A stretch of DNA of 11,700 nucleotides from Oscillospiraceae bacterium (GTDB lineage: Bacteria > Bacillota > Clostridia > Oscillospirales > Oscillospiraceae): NCBI GenBank assembly GCA_021199595.1, contig JAJQHT010000045.1, forward strand, positions 1 to 11,700. The letters are read 5' to 3'. This document shows, one piece after another, positions 5,464 through 11,700 of the stretch (positions are counted from its first letter, which is position 1; the number at the start of each line of letters is the position of its first letter). The notes below the pieces were generated by a model. It was not told the DNA's origin and did not search any database. It was given only the letters and a program-made list of their open reading frames with translations. The position numbers and the translations under genes were made by a program.

Positions 5464-6948
5464 TCAATAGATACCGTAGCCGAAGAATTGACTCATGCCG
5501 CCCTGGGAGCTTTGTCCTCCCTGCATTTCGCCGGAGGCGGAGGTGTCGGTGTCTTCCTCCTCTTCCGTCTCCTCATCGGGGAGCTTTTCATCGAAGGTGA
5601 TGGTCAGGGTGATATATTCATCGTCCCGGAAGACCGTCAGCTCGGCGGTGTCTCCGGCCCGATACCCCTTGACGGCGTTGGTCAAGTCGCTGGCGCTGGA
5701 AATCGTGGTGTTGTCTATGGCGGTGATGATGTCGCCGGATTCCAGACCCGCCGTCTCGGCGGCGCTGCCCTCGTTCACGGTTTCGATGTAAGCGCCCTCG
5801 ACCATGCCGTAATACTCGGCGATGGTGGCGGTGACAGTCCGGGCGGACACGCCCATATAGGCCTTATCGGTGACGTAGCCATAGGTCAGGATCTGGTTTG
5901 CGATGTGGATGGCCTCGTTGATGGGGATGGCGAAGCCCAGACCCTCCACGCCGGTGTCGGAATACTTGGCGGTGACGATGCCGATGACCTGGCCGCTGGT
6001 ATTATACACAGGGCCGCCGGAGTTGCCGCTGTTCACTGCCGCGTCGATCTGGAACATATTCATGGCCACGCCTTCCTCGGTGGTGATGGTGCGGTTGGTG
6101 GCGGACACGATGCCGCTGGTCATGGTATAGGTCAGCTCGCCCAGGGGGTTGCCCACGGCGTAGATTTCCTGGCCTACCACCAGCTCGTCGGAATCGCCAA
6201 GCTCCGCGGCGTTCAGGCCGGTGGCGTCTATCTTCAGAACCGCGATGTCGCTGTCCTCGTCGAAGCCGACGATCTCGGCCACGTATTCCGTCTCGTCATA
6301 CATCATCACGGTAATCTCATATCCGCCCTCGTAGGCGTCCTCGATGACGTGATAGTTTGTCATGATGTAGCCGTCCTCGCTGATGATGAAGCCGCTGCCG
6401 GAAACGCTGGTGGAGGTGGCCTGGCCGAAGACGTTATAGGTGATCTCCGTGGTGATGCCCACGACCTGCTGGGTGGCCAGCTCGTAGACGGCGGTGGCCG
6501 TGCTGACGGAGGTGCTGGAGGAGGAGACGCTGGTCAGCTCCAGAGTGCTGGAGGAGCTGGAGACGATAGAGCTGCCGGAGCTGTCCTCCGCGCTCTCTGC
6601 AATGGCGGTTTCATCGCTGCCGCCGGTGACAAAATAGGTGATGCCGGAGCCGAACAGCCCGGCCACCAGGGCGCACACGATGCAGATGGCGGCGATGGCG
6701 CCCGCGCCGAGAGGTCTGCGGGGCTTTTTCTCCCTCTTCATGTGCCGCGCGGGCGGGTTCTGGGGAGGATCCTGGGGCTGCTGCTGCGCCGCTTCGGGGG
6801 GACGGTAGGAAGCGCCGGGGGCGACGTATATAGGGTCTACCGGCTTATACACCGGCTGCAGCGAGGTATAAGCGCCGTCCGCCTGGGCGGTATTCTGTTC
6901 TGTGCTTTGTTCATTGTTCTGCGGGTACATATCGTTTCTGTCATCCAT
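5464..6948 (-). CDS. htrA: HtrA/DegP-like membrane-anchored serine protease with PDZ domain
   Basis: A 494-residue protein with the Gram-positive HtrA plan. A cytoplasmic Pro/Gln-rich N-terminus (1-80) ends in basic residues, followed by one membrane helix (about 82-104), a Ser-rich linker (118-150), a trypsin-like domain and a PDZ domain (about 364-452). The catalytic triad is H200 (MTNYHVIED), D234 (EDSDIAVLKID) and S310 (NSGNSGGPVYN). The C-terminus (453-494) is an acidic run, then a Gly/Gln/Ser-rich tail. Such enzymes degrade misfolded proteins outside the membrane. The start ATG at 6948 has AGGAGG seven bases upstream; the frame is open further upstream but through the promoter. It is a single gene between its own promoter and a hairpin terminator. 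The C-terminal tail after the PDZ domain is less usual. Confidence 0.95.
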   Translation of the reverse strand: MDDRNDMYPQNNEQSTEQNTAQADGAYTSLQPVYKPVDPIYVAPGASYRPPEAAQQQPQDPPQNPPARHMKREKKPRRPLGAGAIAAICIVCALVAGLFGSGITYFVTGGSDETAIAESAEDSSGSSIVSSSSSTLELTSVSSSSTSVSTATAVYELATQQVVGITTEITYNVFGQATSTSVSGSGFIISEDGYIMTNYHVIEDAYEGGYEITVMMYDETEYVAEIVGFDEDSDIAVLKIDATGLNAAELGDSDELVVGQEIYAVGNPLGELTYTMTSGIVSATNRTITTEEGVAMNMFQIDAAVNSGNSGGPVYNTSGQVIGIVTAKYSDTGVEGLGFAIPINEAIHIANQILTYGYVTDKAYMGVSARTVTATIAEYYGMVEGAYIETVNEGSAAETAGLESGDIITAIDNTTISSASDLTNAVKGYRAGDTAELTVFRDDEYITLTITFDEKLPDEETEEEEDTDTSASGEMQGGQSSQGGMSQFFGYGIY

Positions 6949-6999
6949 GATACTGCCTCCTGTTTGTTTTGGGAAAAGGATGAGTTGTTTTTGTTTGTG

Positions 7000-7029
7000 A
7001 GTATAATGTAACCCATTTTTTCCTGGCAA
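7000..7029 (-). promoter_or_regulatory. Sigma-A promoter of htrA
   Basis: On the minus strand: TTGCCA (7029-7024), an 18-base spacer, TATACT (7005-7000). Each hexamer matches 5 of 6. It lies between the uracil permease terminator and the htrA ribosome site. Confidence 0.65.
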
Positions 7030-7078
7030 TCTACGGGAATATGTAAATAAAATATGGATAATTTGTTACTCATGGGAC

Positions 7079-7120
7079 AAAAAAAGAACGCACTGTGAAC
7101 AATAGGTTCCCAGTGCGTTC
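7079..7120 (-). terminator. Intrinsic terminator of the uracil permease gene
   Basis: A 10-bp stem GAACGCACTG/CAGTGCGTTC (7086-7095 with 7111-7120), extended by four more pairs after a 1x1 mismatch, is followed on the minus strand by seven T residues (7085-7079). It starts 14 bases after the permease stop codon. Confidence 0.92.
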
Positions 7121-7133
7121 AGAGGATGAGCAG

Positions 7134-8480
7134 TTATTTTTCCTCCGGCTCCTCGTCCTTTTCCCCGGAGAGCATGACGTTTGCCAGAATGCCCAGGATC
7201 AGGGCGCAGGCCACGGTGCGAATCTCCACCGCCCCGAAGGTCAGGGTCATGCCGCCCACGCCGGTGATGAAGATGACGGAGGCCACGAACAGATTGCGGT
7301 TTTTATTCAGGTCAACGGATTGCAGCATTTTGAAGCCGGAGACCGCGATGAAGCCATACAGCGCCACGCATACGCCGCCCATGACACAGGAGGGGATGGA
7401 CTCCAAAAAGGCCATCAGGGGACTAACGAAAGAGAACAGGATGCACAGCCCCGCCGCGCCCCAGATGGTGATGGTGGAGGCGTTGCGGGTGATGGCCACG
7501 CAGCCGATGGACTCGCCGTAGGTGGTGTTGGGGCAGCCGCCGAATACGGCCCCCGCCATGGAACCGACGCCGTCGCCCAGCAGGGTGCGGGTCAGGCCCG
7601 GCTCCTTCAGAAGATCCACGCCCACGATGGAGCTGAGGTTCTTGTGGTCGGCCAGATGCTCCGCGAAGACCACGAAGGCCACCGGTACATAGGCGGAGAA
7701 CAGGGTCAGCAGATAGGTGCCGGAGATGTCCTTGAGGCCGCCGTTTCCAAGGATAAAGGTGAAGTCCGGCACGGAGAACAGACCGCAGCCCACGAAAGAG
7801 CTATAGTCGATGACAATCAGGGCCTCTGCCCCGGTGAGCTTGCCGATGATGGCGAAGACGGAGGCGGCGGCATAGCCGGCCAGGATGCCCACGATGAAGG
7901 GGATCAGCCGCAGGCCCTTTTTGCCGTAGGTGGAGGCCAGCATGGTCACGGCCAGGGTAATGAGGCCGCAGATGACCGCCACATAGGTGGAGCCGCCGGC
8001 GGTGCTGGAGGAGGTCAGGTCGCCCACCGCGTTGGCGGAAAGGCTCAGGCCGATGATGGCCACGGTCGGCCCGATGATGACCGGGGGCATAAGCTTGTCC
8101 ACCCAGGCCACGCCGCAGAATTTGATGATGACGGCCAAAAGCACGTACACCAGCCCCGCCATCACCGCGCCGATGATCAGGCCCCAGTACCCGGCGGCCA
8201 TGGAGGCCGCGCCGGAGAAGGCGCTCATCATGGAGCCGATAAAGGCGAAGGAGGAGCCGATAAACACCGGGCTTGCGGAGCGGGTGAACAGCAGATACAC
8301 AATGGAGCCGACGCCCGCGCCAAACAGGGCGGCGGAGGCGGGCAGGGCCGTGCCGCAGCTTGAGTTCACCACAGCCGGCACCGCGATGGTGGCGGCCATG
8401 ATAGCCAGCAGCTGCTGCAGGGCAAACAGGATGGTCTGGCCGAATTTGGGCCTGTCCTTGATGCCATAGATTAAATTCAT
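7134..8480 (-). CDS. uraA: Uracil permease, NCS2 family (UraA-like)
   Basis: A 448-residue protein with about 14 hydrophobic segments, the normal size for nucleobase:cation symporter-2 proteins. It imports uracil, probably with protons. The two substrate-site glutamates are recognisable: E274 in VFAEHLADH and E323 in GGCPNTTYGES. Their spacing of 49 residues equals that between E241 and E290 of E. coli UraA, and NTTYGE is typical of uracil rather than xanthine carriers. The start ATG at 8480 has AAGGAG seven bases upstream, and MNLIYGIKDRPKF is a typical UraA start. It is a single gene with its own promoter and a strong terminator. The leader is only about 25 bases, so a PyrR-type attenuator has no room. 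The neighbours are not pyrimidine genes. Confidence 0.93.
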   Translation of the reverse strand: MNLIYGIKDRPKFGQTILFALQQLLAIMAATIAVPAVVNSSCGTALPASAALFGAGVGSIVYLLFTRSASPVFIGSSFAFIGSMMSAFSGAASMAAGYWGLIIGAVMAGLVYVLLAVIIKFCGVAWVDKLMPPVIIGPTVAIIGLSLSANAVGDLTSSSTAGGSTYVAVICGLITLAVTMLASTYGKKGLRLIPFIVGILAGYAAASVFAIIGKLTGAEALIVIDYSSFVGCGLFSVPDFTFILGNGGLKDISGTYLLTLFSAYVPVAFVVFAEHLADHKNLSSIVGVDLLKEPGLTRTLLGDGVGSMAGAVFGGCPNTTYGESIGCVAITRNASTITIWGAAGLCILFSFVSPLMAFLESIPSCVMGGVCVALYGFIAVSGFKMLQSVDLNKNRNLFVASVIFITGVGGMTLTFGAVEIRTVACALILGILANVMLSGEKDEEPEEK

Positions 8481-8513
8481 TTTTTGTCTCCTTTTTATAT
8501 TCTTCAACAAAAA

Positions 8514-8542
8514 AGCATAGCATTCAAGCCCTTGCCTGTCAA
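8514..8542 (-). promoter_or_regulatory. Sigma-A promoter of the uracil permease gene
   Basis: On the minus strand: TTGACA (8542-8537), a 17-base spacer, TATGCT (8519-8514), with an upstream TGC making an extended -10. The perfect inverted repeat GCCCTTG/CAAGGGC (8528-8534 with 8540-8546) spans the -35 and could be an operator. Confidence 0.8.
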
Positions 8543-8635
8543 GGGCCGGAGGGCTTTTGAAACTTTTTGTAAACGATTCGGCAGCTTTGGGGGAGCGTAA
8601 ATTTTTTTCGAACGCTGTACCGACTTGCTAAGATA

Positions 8636-8644
8636 TGATATAAT
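8636..8644 (+). promoter_or_regulatory. Extended -10 promoter of the secreted-protein gene
   Basis: TGA followed directly by TATAAT (8639-8644), a perfect extended -10. No convincing -35 is present at the right spacing (TGTACC at 8616-8621 is poor). The predicted start is about 8651, and AGGAGG at 8680-8685 sits 8 bases before the ATG at 8694. Confidence 0.65.
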
Positions 8645-8693
8645 GTAAAATAAATATATCAGATACATTTGAAGCATTTAGGAGGAACATGAA

Positions 8694-10634
8694 ATGAAAA
8701 AACTGCTTTGCCTGCTGCTGGCCCTGTGTCTGTGCCTTTCTATGGGAACGGCGGCCCTGGCCTCCGGGGAGGCTTCCGGGGGCGACCGGGGCGCGGACTC
8801 GTCCTATCCCACCTTTGACGAGACGGTGGATCAGGCGGCCATCTCCATCGACCACGCCACGGTGCAGACCGTGAACGACGACAGCTCCTGGACGTCCTTT
8901 GCCGGGACGCTGGAGATTGCGGAGGGCGGCTCCGTTACGGACAAGGCCGTCTCCGGCGTTTACATCACCGGGGCGGACTACAGCGCCGAGACCGAGGACT
9001 CCGACACGGACAACGGCATTGCCTGGGCCGGTGCGGAGGATATGATCATGTACATCGGCGGCGCGGAGGACTTCTTCGATGTGGAGGTGATCGGCGAGGC
9101 CCTCTCCTTCAACTCCGTCATCATCCTCAAGGGTGAGGAGCTGGTGGACGACGCCGTGGAGGGCGACGACGGCGTGGGCGTTTTGATGGACGAGGGCAAC
9201 TACCTGCTGGAAAACCTCTACATCGAGACGGACGGTATGCGTGCCCCCGCTATTTATAATATGAATGCGGACTCCGTTGTGGTGGTGGACAACTGCTTTT
9301 TGAACACCAAGGGCGGGGAGAGCTGGCACCCCCTGTTCACCCTGCTGACCGCCTCCACCCGCGCGGCCCTGCTGTTCGGCGGGGAGACCTGGTTTTATAA
9401 CGACACCATCGTCACCCAGGACTGGGGCTGCCTGAGCCAGGAGGGCCAGAATGACGGCACTCACACCTGGGCGGTGAACAGCTACCTGGAAGCCTACTGC
9501 GGCGGCTACGGGGCCTATGTCCTGAACGACAACTATATGGACTTCTACGGCACGGAGATTCAGGCCACGGATTACGCCATCTTCCTGTGCGGCCACGCCA
9601 CCGCCGTGATCGACGACCTGGAGGCGGGTCTGGCGGATGAGACGGTGGCCGCCAACATGGAGGAGTTTGGCGTCACGGTGGACGAGGCCATTACCGAGGA
9701 CGGCAGGAGCATTATTGCCGCCAACATTAACGCCATCGTGGTTCACACAAACGGCGTGGCCGACGGCACCGCCTCCTGCGTGGTGGCAAACTCCATCGTC
9801 ACCACGGATACAGCCCACGGCCTGCGTACTGTGGGGGCCACCGGGGAGGAGATTGGCCTTGACATCTCCTTCCGCTGGACGGAGTCGGACGACGACACCT
9901 CCTTTAACCAGGGGGAGAGCTGGTTTGCCATGGAGAATATGTGGGGCAGCGCCGCCCTGGTGCGCTCCATGCAGGCGGAGATGACCTTTGACAACACGGA
10001 GATCTACCCCTCCAACGGTGTTTTGCTCCAGAGCATCGTGGCCTATGACCCGAACGGCGGCACCTCCATGTACCGCGCCGCCGGGGAGGATGCCCTGGAG
10101 GGCATTTCCGCCACGTTTGCAAACGGCGCGTATACCGGCGATATTCTCCACCAGGACTACCACCGGCAGATGACCGTCACGCTGGAAAATGCCTCCCTGA
10201 CCGGCTCCATCCAGAGCTATACGATGCAGATGTGGAACGACCTGTGGAGTACGGAGAACCTGACCGCCATGCTGGAGGCCGCCGGGCTTGACACCGCCGC
10301 CCTGACGGAGAGCCGGGCGGAGGCCATCCGTTCCGCCCTGGTGGTGGACGAGAGCTACGACGGGGATGAGAACAAGACCGGCGTGAACCTGTATATTGAC
10401 GAGAACAGCACCTGGACGGTGACGGCCACCTCTAGCCTGGGCAGCCTGACCGTGGAGAGCGCGGACGCTGTTGTCTGCGACGGAGCGTACACGATTTATG
10501 CAAACTGCGATACCGCTTCCGACCTGTCCTATTATGACACCGCCTCCGGCGAGGTCATTGACGAGCTGGAGCCGGGCGTGACCTATACGGACGTGGTCAT
10601 CCTGGTGGAAAGCGCCTCCGGCGAAATTGGCTGA
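8694..10634 (+). CDS. Large secreted acidic protein of unknown function (possibly beta-helical)
   Basis: I do not recognise a characterised family. The 646-residue product starts with a clear signal peptide, MKKLL then a Leu/Cys-rich core, with a likely cut after ALA at 23. There is no lipobox, no LPXTG motif and no C-terminal membrane segment, so it is probably released or held non-covalently. The mature part is very acidic and full of short strand-and-turn units separated by Asn, Asp and Gly (such as NADSVVVVDNCFLNTKGG and MDFYGTEIQATDYAIFLC), suggesting a right-handed parallel beta-helix as in surface adhesins or polysaccharide-active proteins. No catalytic motif is visible. Base composition matches its neighbours. 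The start is fixed by AGGAGG 8 bases upstream; an ATG at 8689 is out of frame. mutY follows after 4 bases, so they may share a transcript. Confidence 0.85.
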   Translation: MKKLLCLLLALCLCLSMGTAALASGEASGGDRGADSSYPTFDETVDQAAISIDHATVQTVNDDSSWTSFAGTLEIAEGGSVTDKAVSGVYITGADYSAETEDSDTDNGIAWAGAEDMIMYIGGAEDFFDVEVIGEALSFNSVIILKGEELVDDAVEGDDGVGVLMDEGNYLLENLYIETDGMRAPAIYNMNADSVVVVDNCFLNTKGGESWHPLFTLLTASTRAALLFGGETWFYNDTIVTQDWGCLSQEGQNDGTHTWAVNSYLEAYCGGYGAYVLNDNYMDFYGTEIQATDYAIFLCGHATAVIDDLEAGLADETVAANMEEFGVTVDEAITEDGRSIIAANINAIVVHTNGVADGTASCVVANSIVTTDTAHGLRTVGATGEEIGLDISFRWTESDDDTSFNQGESWFAMENMWGSAALVRSMQAEMTFDNTEIYPSNGVLLQSIVAYDPNGGTSMYRAAGEDALEGISATFANGAYTGDILHQDYHRQMTVTLENASLTGSIQSYTMQMWNDLWSTENLTAMLEAAGLDTAALTESRAEAIRSALVVDESYDGDENKTGVNLYIDENSTWTVTATSSLGSLTVESADAVVCDGAYTIYANCDTASDLSYYDTASGEVIDELEPGVTYTDVVILVESASGEIG

Positions 10635-10638
10635 GCCG

Positions 10639-11673
10639 ATGAATTCCCTGCCACAGGGTTTGGCGGAGGCGCTGCTGCCCTGGTATGACGCGCACAAGCG
10701 CCCCCTCCCCTGGCGGCAGAACCCCACGCCATACCGGGTGTGGGTGTCGGAGATCATGCTCCAGCAGACCCGCATCGAGGCGGTGCGCGGCTACTTTGAC
10801 CGCTTTATGGCCGCGCTCCCCACGGTGGAGGAGCTGGCCGCCGCCGAGGAGGAGACGGTTTTGAAGCTGTGGGAGGGGCTGGGCTACTATTCCCGCGCAA
10901 GAAATTTGCGCCGTGCGGCGCAGATTATCGCGGCGGAATATGGCGGCCAGCTTCCGGCGGATGTGAAGGCCCTCCGGGCTTTGCCGGGTGTCGGGGATTA
11001 TACCGCCGGGGCGATTGCCTCCATTGCCTTCGGCCTGCCGGAACCGGCGGTGGACGGGAACGTGCTGCGCATATGCGCCCGCCTGACCGCCTGCGGGGAG
11101 AGCATTGCCGACGGAAAGGTGAAGCGGCGGTTTCACGAGGCGCTGAAGGCGCAGTATCCTTCCGAGCGGTGCGGAGACGTGACATCTGCCATCATGGAGC
11201 TGGGGGAAACGGTTTGCCTGCCCGGGACGCCGGACTGCGACAGCTGCCCTCTGAAGGACAAATGTCTGGCTATGGCCCGGGGGCGGCAGACGGATTACCC
11301 CGTCATGCCGGAAAAGCGTCCCCGGCAGATACAGCCCCGCACCGTGTTTATCCTGACCTGCCAGGGCCGGACGGCCCTTTGCCGAAGGCCGGATAAGGGC
11401 CTGCTTGCCGGACTGTGGGAGCTTCCCAACGTGGAGGGCCGGCTGGATGAGCAGGAGGCGCTGGCGCAGGCCGCCGCTTGGGGCTGCGGGCCGGTGAAGG
11501 CCGCACCCTGTGGGGAGGCGGTGCATATCTTCACGCATCTTGAATGGCATATGACCGGCTGGCGCATCGAATGCGCTGCCGCGCCGGAGCGATTTGTCTG
11601 GGCGGAGGCCGGGGAGCGGGAGCGCTATCCCATTCCCACCGCCTTCCGGGCCTATCGGTCGCAGCTTTGTTAA
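10639..11673 (+). CDS. mutY: A/G-specific adenine glycosylase MutY
   Basis: A 344-residue protein with the complete MutY plan. It removes adenine mispaired with 8-oxoguanine in base excision repair. The catalytic Glu is E38 (WVSEIMLQQTR), the helix-hairpin-helix is LPGVGDYTAGAIASIA (115-130) and the catalytic Asp is D139 (EPAVDGNVLR). The iron-sulfur cluster cysteines are C193-x6-C200-x2-C203-x5-C209. The C-terminal NUDIX-like domain that recognises 8-oxoG begins around 235 and has FTHLEWHM (298-305). The start is uncertain: ATG at 10639 is 4 bases after the stop of the secreted-protein gene, while an in-frame TTG at 10627 would overlap it. Neither has a good ribosome site, so translation may depend on reinitiation from upstream. 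The upstream gene has no evident link to DNA repair. Confidence 0.95.
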   Translation: MNSLPQGLAEALLPWYDAHKRPLPWRQNPTPYRVWVSEIMLQQTRIEAVRGYFDRFMAALPTVEELAAAEEETVLKLWEGLGYYSRARNLRRAAQIIAAEYGGQLPADVKALRALPGVGDYTAGAIASIAFGLPEPAVDGNVLRICARLTACGESIADGKVKRRFHEALKAQYPSERCGDVTSAIMELGETVCLPGTPDCDSCPLKDKCLAMARGRQTDYPVMPEKRPRQIQPRTVFILTCQGRTALCRRPDKGLLAGLWELPNVEGRLDEQEALAQAAAWGCGPVKAAPCGEAVHIFTHLEWHMTGWRIECAAAPERFVWAEAGERERYPIPTAFRAYRSQLC

Positions 11674-11693
11674 AAATGAAAGGAGAGTTTTCC

Positions 11694-11700
11694 ATGAAAC
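11694..11700 (+). CDS. Start of a further gene, cut by the window end
   Basis: AAAGGAGAG (11678-11686) lies 7 bases before an ATG at 11694, 20 bases after the mutY stop. Only Met-Lys and one base are visible, so no product can be named. The close spacing suggests it is co-transcribed with mutY. Confidence 0.6.

Noticed and set aside
5459..5476. Hairpin CGGTATC-AATA-GATACCG over the htrA stop codon, as terminator.
   Set aside because: The stem is short, it overlaps the stop codon and no T-run follows on the minus strand. The hairpin at 5346-5374 is the better candidate.
5425..8363. Long open frames on the plus strand opposite htrA and the uracil permease, and a 715-codon minus-strand frame opposite the secreted-protein gene.
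   Set aside because: They are antisense shadows in GC-rich DNA: low-complexity Gly, His and Ala-rich products with no ribosome sites, opposite genes with clear family motifs.
8481..8513. A riboswitch or PyrR attenuator before the uracil permease gene.
   Set aside because: The predicted leader is about 25 bases, too short for either.

Overview
The window looks like the chromosome of a Gram-positive Clostridia-type gut bacterium (Oscillospiraceae-like). The genes are GC-rich, the intergenic regions are AT-rich, ribosome binding sites are strong AGGAGG types, and several promoters are close to the sigma-A consensus. This placement is inferred from style and gene content, not from any search.

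Layout. Positions 1-424 (minus) hold the start of cas5c, the first gene of a type I-C CRISPR-Cas effector operon that runs off the left edge. Positions 607-2778 (minus) hold cas3. Next, all on the minus strand, come a two-gene unit (U32 family protein plus AEC-family permease, 3110-5302), an HtrA-type membrane serine protease (5464-6948) and a UraA-like uracil permease (7134-8480). A divergent promoter region at 8481-8693 leads to plus-strand genes: a large secreted protein of unknown function (8694-10634), mutY (10639-11673) and the first codons of another gene (11694 onward).

The most interesting part is the 182-bp gap between cas3 and cas5c. It appears to hold a complete small-RNA gene on the plus strand: a near-consensus promoter (TTGTCA-17-TATAAT, 482-510), a CRISPR-repeat-like 5' part (518-542) with a small hairpin and the 3' end GGGTTGAAAT, a spacer-like part (543-566), and a terminator hairpin (567-602) with a U-rich tail. 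The spacer-like part matches the start region of the cas5c promoter (442-458). It matches at 15 of 17 positions, the only mismatches are at positions 6 and 12, the match ends at 18, and a TTC sequence (the type I-C PAM) lies directly 5' of the target. Every sixth base is the position type I effector complexes do not read. This fits a Cas-regulating, crRNA-like RNA (CreR-type) that would guide the type I-C Cascade to repress its own cas5c promoter. The two opposing promoters share one -35 region. cas3 has its own promoter and no convincing target site, so it would stand outside the loop.

The other genes are ordinary housekeeping or transport functions, apart from the secreted protein, which is unrecognised. 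No CRISPR array, rRNA, tRNA, insertion sequence or prophage is visible in the window.
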